From Haliclystus octoradiatus (taxonomy: Eukaryota > Cnidaria > Staurozoa > Stauromedusae > Haliclystidae): DNA of 64,000 nt. The notes beneath the pieces were generated by a model, which saw nothing but the letters and a program-made list of their open reading frames with translations, was not told where the DNA came from and ran no database searches. The position numbers and the translations under genes are program-made. The stretch lies in contig OU744454.1 in NCBI GenBank assembly GCA_916610825.1, positions 7,869,922 through 7,933,921 of the forward strand. The letters are read 5' to 3'. Positions within the stretch are counted from its first letter, which is position 1. Every line of letters begins with the position of its first letter. This document shows, in pieces, positions 38,911 to 50,985 of the stretch.

Positions 38911-39525
38911 GATAGAGAGGATTAAAATATCATGGCCACATTCTCTTCGATATCAATTCTTATTACCACTTAATCATTGCCATCATATTTTATTAAACTA
39001 GCAATGAGTGAAGACCTTCAGAAATTCAACGAAGTGCATGTTTTGACATATTGTGATGTGTTCATATATAATAGAGAACAGTCATTGTAAATATTTTATT
39101 TAAACATAACTATATGGTAAACCATTTCACTTACATATCTACATATTTTATTTATTTATTCTTATGTTGAGGCTTTTCTGTAAAAACATTTTTTGTCCAT
39201 CTTCCGCTTGCTAATAAATAAAGATTGTCTGTCCGGCTCTCCGATTTAGTTTAATTTTTGGACAGAGTATTTGATTTAAAGAACGTATTTAAATTCAATA
39301 ACTTCATTAACAACTCATTAATGCTTTACTGATATTTGAATAAATACGTATTCCAATTCTCTTCATTTTTAATTTTATCTGAAACCGTCTGATCTCCCAG
39401 CACTACTGACCAAGAACACACTAATTACATTCTGTTTTAAATAATATCAAATAATATTTGCGCATGCGCTAAACCTACCTAACGACGCGTCTTAAACTCA
39501 CAATAGCTATAATCTATTAATACCG
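38910..39525. other. intergenic sequence
   Basis: No feature recognised. CTAGCAATGAGTG near 38999 recurs at 50130 in the same orientation, with a similar CTAGCAATTAGTG at 36875. Confidence 0.4.
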
Positions 39526-39529
39526 GTTA

Positions 39530-39850
39530 TATAATCATACAAAATATCAAGCTGTCCAAACCATTGTCCCTTTGACCTACTCTAGAGTATCCAACGTACA
39601 ACTGCCCATGTGAAAAGCAAGGGGGTGATAAATCCAAACCAACATTCCCAAGTGATTGTCCCTGTGATTTGTTGATCGTGATAGAAACTGTTAATTTCAC
39701 AGGGAATTGCACTCATTTGAATGGGAATTCGTGGAATGAAGACCTTATTGTTGCCATGGTCTTGGTTCATTACTGGTCTTATAATGTGTTTTATGAGATC
39801 ATTTACCATAAGGCGAGATCCATTGCACAATAAAGGTGGTCTTTATGTCT
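39530..39850 (-). pseudogene. Helitron helicase C-terminal fragment
   Basis: Two overlapping minus-strand frames give LCNGSRLMVNDLI, KVFIPRIPIQ, then [37 protein letters not shown] and YSRV in order. These match the last motifs of the PIF1-like helicase of Helitron transposons (a superfamily 1 helicase fused to a rolling-circle initiator). One frameshift lies in the overlap near 39700. The rest of the helicase and the Rep domain are absent, and no Helitron end was located. Confidence 0.75.
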
Positions 39851-39854
39851 TCAA

Positions 39855-41460
39855 GTCTTCATGTGTTGACTGTGATGATTTGTTTTCAGTTCAAAAATGT
39901 TGAGAAAATAGTGATTTGTTGATAATACACACAATATTTAATAAGTATTACCGCCGAAAAGATTAGCAAAACAGATTCATTCATATGTGTCAGATAAAAT
40001 GTAAGTATTTGATTAAAATATTCTCAAGAAGTCTTTTGACTGAATAATTCAATTGCGCAAATCAATTAAAAGAGGCAACAACACTTCCAGTGATAGCAAA
40101 GAATAAAGTCAAGTTAGTTCACCCACACAAATATGTTAGTTCCTAGAAGACGCATGAAGGAAGACTTTTCAATCATCTTAAAGATATTTCAACTAACCAT
40201 TATTTAACATTTAAATTGAACCTACGAAAATTGCTTAACCTTCTACGTACGTAAAATAATGTGCGTGTTTTGATTTGCATCACACTTGACTGCGACATGC
40301 CTAATTGTATCACAACACAGATCACAATAATTACAATTAATAAAGATAAAAACATCCTAAAGGGAATAGAATAAAACTTTGAGCTCCTAACATTTAACAA
40401 ACTAACATTTTGAGCTGTTTCTTACACATAAGATTTATTATTATTATTTTTTCAATCACTCATTTCATTATTATTAAGTTGTCCATAACGATGTTGCTTT
40501 CAAATGCAAATGAATAATCAGCATAGTCAGCTTTATTGTGAAAAGTAAACAGCACATAGGCCATTAGTCAGGAGGCATTTGTATTCTACTTTGGATATTT
40601 GGCTGAAAGCAAATTTTTTTGCTAGTTTGAACAAACATAATATATTGAACATATTTAGGCTGTTGCCCAAAAAAAAATTAAGAAATTGTAACAAAAATTC
40701 AAAATGGCGGATTTTTTGATAAAAAAAATCAATTTATTATAGAAAATTCTATTAATATAACCGAAATACAATTTCAATCATTGAAATTATTATTTACATG
40801 TAGAAAAAGTTATTCTGAGGATAATATAGAAGGGTAAAATTAATGATAAGATTGATAAACAACTAACTGTCAATAACTTTTATGACTCACATACTCTCTA
40901 CACTCATTATTCATACTGCAAGTATTATTAATAGGCTTACAATTACTTTACAATTGGCATACAATTGCAGAAAAAAACTCACCATACATTGTACATCATG
41001 TTCTTATTCTTGATTGGAATTAGTGTGTCCAGCTATTATACGTCCCCCTAACGAAGTAGCGTAAGTACTGAAGTGTACTATTGCAAACAATGTATCATTT
41101 ATTATAGTTCTCTAAACCCGTCTCTAAACCAGTAATCTATCTTCCGTTCCATTACAACAATTGCAATAACAGCCGAGAGCATCCCAACACCAACGATAAT
41201 TTAGAAACGTAACTTGTCTGTTGATACAGTATTAAACAATTAACCGACATATAACAACACCCATAATTATTATGTAAAGTTAAATATTATTATATGAACC
41301 ATGTTTTTTTATACGATTTCAAAACGTTCGCATAATCCATTAATAAAGGTGAACACCATGTTCTTATTATCGATAATTAATGATTCAAGCAAGTGTCTAC
41401 TAAAATGATAGCGTCCTTACTAACATCGAGTAGGAACTGATCTGAGTGTATATCATCTTA
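39855..41460. other. intergenic sequence
   Basis: No recognised protein, RNA or ordered repeat. Confidence 0.4.
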
Positions 41461-41464
41461 TTTA

Positions 41465-43130
41465 ATATGGTTCTTCAGGACCAGCATTCACTTTGTCCAT
41501 TCCATTAGAGCAATTGTCTCCACATCCACAAGCATCCGAACATACCAATTCATTCTTACGACAGCCACAAGCTCTATTATCGCATCCTTTCTTACAGTTG
41601 CAATTTCGAAGCTGCAACAGTGCTACAGGGGCTGGAAGATTTGTGCAATAAACCGGATGCAGACTTTCTTCAAGCTTTTCCAGTGATATTTAGTAGGGTC
41701 TAGGATTTTGGGACATGCCTCAACAGATAACAGATAACTTCCATGTAAGTGGTATGCTCGGTAAAGGTGAGGAATTAGAGTAGCATGAGTTGGCGGGAGT
41801 TGCCTTCCTTCTTTCCCACCTTTAGAAAAAAGTTCCCATCGAAGTGATTTGAGATTAGTGGATTTACAATCTTGCGTTGCATACAACTGACAGACATATG
41901 CTTCCATTTTATTGATAATTTGTGGGGAGATTTCATAAGATACTCCAAACAAAGAAAAGGCATCAAGAATTGTATCGTCAACTTCAAAAAAAGATTTTAT
42001 GTGGCTCCCTATCCCTTTACCAGCAAATCCACCAGTGTTGTCAGTACTCTTGAACGAATACCATCCAAGTAAAGCAGCGGCCTTCTTCGCTCCTTAAATT
42101 TCAACACTTTCGTGAATAGATGTTGTCTTAACCTGTTTTCCTAGCAAGGTGGTTGAACTAGGTATTCTAGAATAATGTGATAATAGTAAAACAAATACAT
42201 CGGTATCTACCGAAAATACACTAAGTTTGGTGTTGATATCTTTAGCAGCAACATCAACAGCATGTAGAAGCACAAGTTGATCACCTTCTTCAAGAGAGTG
42301 GTATCCATATTTCATACAAGGTAATGATACTGGGGATTGAAGGGAACAGTTTCCTTCCATGGTTGTTTGATGTGCTACCAAAGTTTTCTTTGTAGACATG
42401 GAAAAATGTTGGAGCAATTCTTTGCTAAGGTAAGATGTTATTTCTGATTTAGCAGAAATGTGAGCTAGAAAATCATTCATGCTTTTTATTGGAGTTTGGT
42501 CATTTACATGAAAGTGTATAGGAATTTTCTTTCCAACCTTCTTCATTCTGGTAGATTCCATGGCAAGAAACCATCGGGAAATTTCATGTTAGCAACATGT
42601 TCCATGACATTTGATTTTGTGAAAGCATGATCATTGAACCGTCTGGAAAAAAATTTGATGGAGGAGCAACATTGAACTCAAAACTCCCAATGGATTCTTT
42701 TAAATCGATATCTGGCCTGCATCTAGAGACAGCTAAAAGTCTTGAGAGCAGATGACTTTCTTGTTTGGTAACAGTTAACTGACCTTTTAGTTTACATTTA
42801 ACTGTTGCACCAACATCTTTGAACATTTGAAGCATGAGCAGCATTTGTGATGACCAGAAATCGACAGTTTTATGTATCATTCTTGTAGATACACATGCTT
42901 CTAATGCATTCAATCCCAGCTAATCCCGGCAAACAACCTTACAGTTGCTGATCCATAAACATCTGCTTTCTCCCACGCCAAATCTAACCCACTTCCCTGA
43001 ACATACTTCCCTAAACACTTCAACGATGCTATGATAACATGCAACGATCCCAATCTGATACACCATTTCTTTTTATAATCCGAAACTGTCCTTACAAGTT
43101 TGCCTGAACAACTCTCTTGTCTTTATTTGA
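41465..43130 (-). pseudogene. PIN-nuclease-like protein with C-terminal CXC cysteine cluster, broken
   Basis: Minus-strand pieces in order: RLGSLHVIIASLKCLGKYV (about 43060), ALEACVSTRMIHKTVDFWSS and TKQESHLLSRLLAVSRCRPD (42913-42584), IHFHVNDQTPI, then EEGDQLVLLHAVDVAAKD and VFSVDTDVFVLLLSHY (42561-42094), VCQLY, LRWELFSK and LPPTHATLIPH (41952-41623), and a Cys-rich end with CNCKKGCDN and ACGCRKNELVCSDACGC (about 41610-41480). The E-E-x-D and S-x-D-T-D acidic motifs resemble PIN/FEN-type nucleases, and the end resembles tesmin/CXC motifs. This combination matches a large uncharacterised animal family as I recall it. Several frameshifts break it. Catalytic function is an inference. Confidence 0.6.
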
Positions 43131-43169
43131 GCCACCAATTAATAGTGTTTCAGTCATACTACTTTTGTA

Positions 43170-43562
43170 GAGTCCCATATGGTTTTCATTTTCGATAAGC
43201 TCTCGGAAAAATCCATTATAATGTAATCCGAGCAAAATATCTATTCTTCCACATGATGAATTAAACATTTTTTTCCATTTACCACAGTAATATGCATGGA
43301 ACTTTTTTCTACTATTGGTTACTAAATATAAAGAGCTCTATAATCTCAGATTCACCATCAACATTGATGGCAAATGATAAAGTGTCAATATTTTGACCTT
43401 CAATTCCCGATCCAGCAAATCCTTCAATTCTGAGATATTCTGTTTATATTCCGAAATCTTTCTGTGCCCATGAACGTTGAGAACCATTGTCGTATTGTAT
43501 TCTCGCATTAAATATTTTCCACTTGCTTGGTATTTGACTGGTACTACCTCTACTAAAGGCAC
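43170..43562 (-). pseudogene. Bel/Pao-like retropepsin remnant
   Basis: Across two minus-strand frames: VEVVPVKYQASGKYL, then YDNGSQRS (a D-N-G variant of the D-[ST]-G active site), NIDTLSFAINVDGESEI, and GRIDILLGLHYNGF near 43230 followed by the 'G..L..S......GG' pattern that ends Pao-type proteases. It starts at the edge of the (TTA)n tract at 43564, and the PIN-like gene follows on the same strand. Retropepsins cleave Gag-Pol polyproteins. No RT follows, which is unexpected. It is frameshifted and non-functional. Confidence 0.5.
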
Positions 43563-43997
<435 letters not shown>

Positions 43998-44108
43998 AAA
44001 ATTTATGTTTATCTAATAGCAGATAATATAGGGCTCTATGTCTTCATTTGACAGAGCGGTAAATAATAATAATATATGGCGAAAGAGTCAAAGAATACAC
44101 ATTCTTTA

Positions 44109-44152
44109 CTGTTACTCAAGTTTCACGCTTTTCACAGCGATCTTCAGACAGA
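44109..44152 (-). ncRNA. hammerhead ribozyme, Penelope copy A
   Basis: On the minus strand the order is TCTGT, CTGAAGA, a CGC/GCG helix II hairpin, GAAAC, TTGA, GTA and ACAG. This gives a type I hammerhead with helix I TCTGT/ACAG, a very short helix III (AC/GT with loop TTGA) and predicted cleavage after GTA. The first position of helix II is a U-U mismatch, which may lower activity. Identical in copies B and C. Confidence 0.65.
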
Positions 44153-44318
44153 TTTTTTACTCAATGAAAAATATACATGATATCTACGTTCTATGATAAA
44201 CTCTCCGTAATGCTGCTTTCTATTGTTTAATTAATACAATGCTATTGTTATTGCTATTGTTAATACAAGTGGTAGAAAAATGTGATGGTTTCCTTTATTC
44301 TCAGTAAATGATTATTTA

Positions 44319-44639
44319 TTATGTTTTTGATTTATTAAAATTGGACAGGTAATATTTATTTTCGTGACGACATTTAGATATTAATTCAGTTTTTTTGTTT
44401 ATTATTGGTTCTTTTGCGCATATAATATGATATTTTTCTAAGAGGCATAAATGGCATTTTTTCGAGATGTTGTTGTATGCTTTTGCATTAGCGATGGCTG
44501 ACCATTCGATTTTGTATGTGATGTTTTTGTCTTTTAAATCCCAAACGTGTTTGGATAGTTGTGTGCTAGTGTTGTATTTTCTGTGTTTAAGTGTTGCCTT
44601 GTGTTGCGTGTAGCGTTGTTTGAACGTGCCTTCCGTCAA
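44319..44639 (-). pseudogene. Penelope copy A: C-terminal GIY-YIG fragment
   Basis: 106 codons matching the last part of the copy C ORF, from within the GIY-YIG nuclease domain (LTEGTFKQRYTQHKATLK) to the common stop. It is headless: the arm ends at 44685, so no start or RT is present. It is a passive copy produced with the inverted partial insertion. Confidence 0.85.
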
Positions 44640-44703
44640 CCCAATGTAGCTCTGTCCTTCTTGGTCAAATGGAGTAGTGACGTTTCAGCTATAGTCAGCT
44701 ATT

Positions 44704-45240
44704 GTCAGCTATAGTTGCACAAATAACATGAATTCAATCCTAAAGAGCCATAACAATAAAATAATCAATTCGACAACAAACACCACAACCAACACCAACC
44801 AATGCAACTGTAGATACAAAAACTTATGCCCTTTCAACCACAAATGCCAAATGAAAAGTATTATCTATAAAGCAAACGTCACTACTCCATTTGACCAAGA
44901 AGGACAGAGCTACATTGGGTTGACGGAAGGCACGTTCAAACAACGCTACACGCAACACAAGGCAACACTTAAACACAGAAAATACAACACTAGCACACAA
45001 CTATCCAAACACGTTTGGGATTTAAAAGACAAAAACATCACATACAAAATCGAATGGTCAGCCATCGCTAATGCAAAAGCATACAACAACATCTCGAAAA
45101 AATGCCATTTATGCCTCTTAGAAAAATATCATATTATATGCGCAAAAGAACCAATAATAAACAAAAAAACTGAATTAATATCTAAATGTCGTCACGAAAA
45201 TAAATATTACCTGTCCAATTTTAATAAATCAAAAACATAA
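44704..45240 (+). pseudogene. Penelope copy B: C-terminal Cys cluster plus GIY-YIG fragment
   Basis: Open from 44704 to 45240, it corresponds to residues ~247-423 of the copy C frame that starts at 46484. It contains the CNCRYKNLCPFNHKC cluster, SYIGLTEGTFKQR and the same C-terminus. A single His replaces Asn in the Cys cluster relative to copy C. It has no RT. Its junction with the inverted arm carries three short tandem GTCAGCTAT repeats (44694-44714), which look like template slippage. Confidence 0.85.
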
Positions 45241-45406
45241 TAAATAATCATTTACTGAGAATAAAGGAAACCATCACATTTTTCTACCACTTGTATTAAC
45301 AATAGCAATAACAATAGCATTGTATTAATTAAACAATAGAAAGCAGCATTACGGAGAGTTTATCATAGAACGTAGATATCATGTATATTTTTCATTGAGT
45401 AAAAAA

Positions 45407-45450
45407 TCTGTCTGAAGATCGCTGTGAAAAGCGTGAAACTTGAGTAACAG
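45407..45450 (+). ncRNA. hammerhead ribozyme, Penelope copy B
   Basis: TCTGT (45407-45411), CTGAAGA (45412-45418), helix II hairpin CGC/GCG, GAAAC, TTGA, GTA and ACAG to 45450. It lies ~170 bp after the ORF stop, within the pseudo-LTR that precedes copy C. Cleavage at this site and at 47946 would release a 2,515 nt unit-length RNA. Confidence 0.65.
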
Positions 45451-45617
45451 TAAAGAATGTGTATTCTTTGACTCTTTCGCCATATATTATTATTATTTAC
45501 CGCTCTGTCAAATGAAGACATAGAGCCCTATATTATCTGCTATTAGATAAACATAAATTTTATTATTACATTGCTCCTAACACTTAGTAGAGCACTATCA
45601 TCTTAACGCAGGGAAAC

Positions 45618-47755
45618 ATGGAGAAAGCCACATTCACTTACTCTATGAAAAATATACCAATACCGCCTAGGAAAACATACGTAATGCAGCTAATCGATAA
45701 AATTGAAAGTGTAATTAAAAGAATGCGCTGGAAAGCGTTTTTCTTCCAGGAGAGCGACAAAGAAAACTTAGATAATTTAAAAGATGACCACTATGGATTT
45801 AAGACTAGAAACTGTCCGCCGCAGATCCCAGAATTGGAAAGTTTTGAATCTGATTTAATGAAATTGACAACAAATATCCAATTCAGGCCAATAAATGACA
45901 AATTCCAACGCCAACTTAGACAAGATATCAACGCAATCAAAACATCTTCGAAAGCGTTCGTCCCTGCTGACAAAACAAGAAATTATTACAAACTTGACAA
46001 AAGCCAACATGATAAATTACTACACAATAATATCACATCCACTTACAAGAAAACTAATGAAGCTACAGTGAACAAGATCAACAGAGAGGCAAAAGAGATT
46101 ACGAAAGAACTAAGGATTGACAAGCGAACGGAGAGAATCGCCCAGCAAAAGGCTTTTATCACCATCAAAGACCATAAGGACAACTTTCAACATAACCCTA
46201 CCTGCCGACTAATTAACCCTGCAAAAAGTGAGGTCGGAATTGTAAGCAAAAAAATAATCGAAAAATTGTAATCGACATCAAATCAAAATCAAATGCCAAC
46301 CAATGGAAAAATTCTTTCTCCGTAATCAAATGGTTTGAAAATTTAAAAGACAAACACAAATTATCTTTTCTAGTTTTCGATATAGAAAATTTTTACCCTT
46401 CTATATCCGAAAAACTCCTCAAAGAATCTATAAATTTCGCGAGAAACCTCACACAAATTTCCGAAATAGACGAAAAAATCATAATGCACTCCAGGAAATC
46501 AGTACTATTTAATAACGACTCAGTATGGGTGAAAAAGAACAGCAACAGCCTATTTGATGTCACTATGGGCAGCTATGACGGCGCTGAGGTGTGTGAACTG
46601 GTCGGATTATTCATCTTACAAAAAATAAGCAACATTTTCGGGAACGGGAACGTAGGGCTCTACAGAGACGACGGTATCGCAATCCTGAAGAATAAATCAG
46701 GCACACAGGCAGAAAGACTCCGAAAGAAAATAATCAAACAATTCAAAGACATTGGACTAAATATAACGACAAAATCAAACTTAAAGGTAATTGACTTCTT
46801 AGACCTAACATTTAACTTGAACACTGACACATACCAGCCATATCGAAAGCCTAACGACCAACCATTATACATTAACATCAACTCCAACCACCCGCCAAAT
46901 ATACTAAAACAAATACCAACAGCTATTAATCAAAGACTATCTGATTTATCCACTAACTCCACAATATTCGAGAACAGTAAAGAACCATACGCTGACGCTT
47001 TGAGAAAAAGCGGACACGATACGCACCTAATATACAATCCACGAGAAACAACATTAAACAACAATAGAAAATGCCGATCAAGAAAAGCCATATGGTTCAA
47101 TCCACCCTACAACAAGAGCGTGAAAACTAACATCGGTCGTACGTTCCTTAACTTAATAAAAAAACACTTCCCGAAATCGAACAAATTAAACAAGATTTTC
47201 AATCTCAACACAATCAAAGTCAGCTATAGTTGCACAAATAACATGAATTCAATCCTAAAGAGCCATAACAATAAAATAATCAATTCGACAACAAACACCA
47301 CAACCAACACCAACCAATGCAACTGTAGATACAAAAACTTATGCCCTTTCAACAACAAATGCCAAATGAAAAGTATTATCTATAAAGCAAACGTCACTAC
47401 TCCATTTGACCAAGAAGGACAGAGCTACATTGGGTTGACGGAAGGCACGTTCAAACAACGCTACACGCAACACAAGGCAACACTTAAACACAGAAAATAC
47501 AACACTAGCACACAACTATCCAAACACGTTTGGGATTTAAAAGACAAAAACATCACATACAAAATCGAATGGTCAGCCATCGCTAATGCAAAAGCATACA
47601 ACAACATCTCGAAAAAATGCCATTTATGCCTCTTAGAAAAATATCATATTATATGCGCAAAAGAACCAATAATAAACAAAAAAACTGAATTAATATCTAA
47701 ATGTCGTCACGAAAATAAATATTACCTGTCCAATTTTAATAAATCAAAAACATAA
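45618..47755 (+). pseudogene. Penelope-like RT plus GIY-YIG endonuclease, one frameshift
   Basis: The first frame (ATG 45618 to 46271) holds the N-terminal region (NIPIPPRKTYVMQL) and the RT entry motif TCRLINPAKSEVG. The second frame, open from about 46262 to 47755, continues with FLVFDIENFYPSIS (motif A), FDVTMGSYDGAEVCELVG (motif B), GLYRDDGIAIL (motif C) and KVIDFLDLTF. A C-X-C-X5-C-X5-C cluster and a GIY-YIG domain (IIYKA ... SYIGLTE ... QRYTQH) follow. This is the full Penelope domain order. One base is missing in the A run near 46261. Otherwise the ORF is open, so it died recently, or the base is a sequencing error. The motifs resemble Neptune/Poseidon-type Penelope elements as I recall them. 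Confidence 0.87.
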
Positions 47756-47921
47756 TAAATAATCATTTACTGAGAATAAAGGAAACCATCACATTTTTCT
47801 ACCACTTGTATTAACAATAGCAATAACAATAGCATTGTATTAATTAAACAATAGAAAGCAGCATTACGGAGAGTTTATCATAGAACGTAGATATCATGTA
47901 TATTTTTCATTGAGTAAAAAA

Positions 47922-47965
47922 TCTGTCTGAAGATCGCTGTGAAAAGCGTGAAACTTGAGTAACAG
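47922..47965 (+). ncRNA. hammerhead ribozyme, Penelope copy C
   Basis: Same core as the copies at 45407 and 44109, with CTGAAGA at 47927-47933 and GAAAC at 47950-47954. It lies ~170 bp past the ORF stop and ~35 bp before the (ATT)n tract that ends the element. Confidence 0.65.
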
Positions 47966-47998
47966 TAAAGAATGTGTATTCTCTGACTCTTTCGCCAT

Positions 47999-49314
<1,316 letters not shown>

Positions 49315-49399
49315 TCTACATTTGTGTATAGCGACACTTGCTGTCTATGCGACCTTTTCAGTTTGATTTTCGAAATTACACTGGCATAGTCTGAAGTGC

Positions 49400-50120
49400 A
49401 TTTGTTCATTGCAGCGGTGACAGTCTGATGATCTCAATTCTCCTGCTCCTGACCGTTATTTACCATTTCATCTATTATTGCAAACTGAGCGAGATCTTCC
49501 GCATCTTAGACAAATATCCAAAAACCTCAGTTTCTTGATTACATCAGCTGTAAGTTGTAATCCTGTCATAGTGCATTGGTGGCTCCAAATTGCATAATCG
49601 CTTGGACACAGTGGGCATGGGTCTTGAGCCTTCTGTGTGATGCTGCTTTGATTTTCAACTTCCGTCCATGATGCTGCAGTAGCTTTGACTCTAGTCCGAC
49701 GACCGTTTCTATCATCAGCAGATACATTGTCGGTTTCCTTTGCTTTATCAAGGGCGTAATAATTTTGCCGACATGCCATTAAATAGCCATTCTTTTCTTT
49801 AAATCCTTTTACAACAAGATCCCAAAAGCAACAAGTTTCTTAAAATACCGTCTCTCAGCGACATAATCTTTTACGATTGGTGGGAGTTCCGCAAATACTT
49901 CTTCTACCAATAAACTTTGACATACCATGTCTTTGATGTCACATGCTTCCAGTTCTGAGTTGGTTGTCGATTATCACCTTCGTCATCTCAATTGCCTTTG
50001 GATCATCATTTCCCCTAGGATTCACAATATTTGTTATTCTTTTCATGACAATGTTGGCAAGAATAGTTGGTTCCCCAAACTCGCTGTCAATACCATTCAA
50101 AGTTGTCATTATTGTCATTT
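49400..50120 (-). pseudogene. Bel/Pao-like Gag C-terminal remnant with zinc knuckles
   Basis: Minus-strand pieces in order: TLNGIDSEFGEPTILANIVM (about 50105-50045), LVEEVFAELPPIVKDYV (about 49915-49860), a 103-codon frame (49779-49468) with CPLCPSDYAIWSHQC and ICLRCGRSRSVC, and CHRCNEQMHFRLC near 49430. Repeated CX2C...C knuckles after such a region are typical of Bel/Pao Gag. Frameshifts separate the pieces. It ends beside the (ATT)n tract; the retropepsin remnant resumes at 43562 on the other side of the Penelope block. Confidence 0.5.
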
Positions 50121-50149
50121 ATTGATCTACTAGCAATGAGTGTAGTCCA

Positions 50150-50985
50150 TAATGGACCTTCTATGATAAAACTTTCAGATCACTTATAATTAAACAATTG
50201 ACTAAGCTTTCTATCGCTGTATAATACGGAGTATGAACTCTGGAGGAGAACATGAGACACAATACGCATTGAAACGATGTAGCATTAATCAATACATCTT
50301 AATCATTCCTTTAATAAAAATTTAATTTATTTCACATCAATTGAGTCGATTGAAATGTATAATTTAACGTAGCTTTGTCTACATAGAAAAACTTTATTTT
50401 ATGTGTTGAAAGGAAGCCAGAACACATTAATTATTATAAATTACAAATACTCAGTCAAATTTCGAAATCTGAAACTATCCATAAAAAATCACTTCAAATC
50501 CGATCAGATCCGAAGACCTAAAATATTAACCCGAATCTGACCCGACACGATCGGATCGCGTTCGGTTCGAATTCATAAATCTTTATTGCAATATATACAA
50601 CACTAATGTGGTGTTCACAAAATAACGCCGTCAAGGTGTGGCCGGTCAAACTCGTGGCATTGCATGCAATATATTCAGCATTAAATTAATTTAGCTTCGA
50701 CAAAACACATGGTCCACTAATTTCTGTTATTAACATGATCAAGCGATATCTTTTGTTAATTAACAATGATTTACTGCTTCATATTAAAAAAAAAATCAGA
50801 AAAATCGTTGATAAAAACTGCCGAATGGCAGATTTGAACTTACGACCCTGATTTTGTAATACCAGAGCATTAACCAATGAGCCAACCCCTTACATACTGT
50901 TGTACGCGCCTTGACTGTACTAATCAACAAACCTATTGCTTCGACAACGTATTACTGAACAAGGCGACAGCGCGTGTATTGATTT
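50150..50985. other. intergenic sequence with one tRNA-like fragment
   Basis: Contains the tRNA-like sequence at 50822-50893. Nothing else recognised. Confidence 0.4.
50822..50893 (-). repeat. tRNA-like / SINE-head sequence
   Basis: The minus strand has TTGGCTCATTGGTTAATGC (A-box-like), a possible anticodon arm CTGGT/ATCAG with an eight-base loop, and AAGTTCAAATCTG (B-box-like) at the expected spacing. The D and T stems do not close well and the anticodon loop is one base too long, so I prefer a tRNA pseudogene or the head of a SINE over a working tRNA. Confidence 0.45.

Noticed and set aside
50822..50893. functional tRNA gene
   Set aside because: D and T stems do not close and the anticodon loop is too long; kept only as a tRNA-like repeat.
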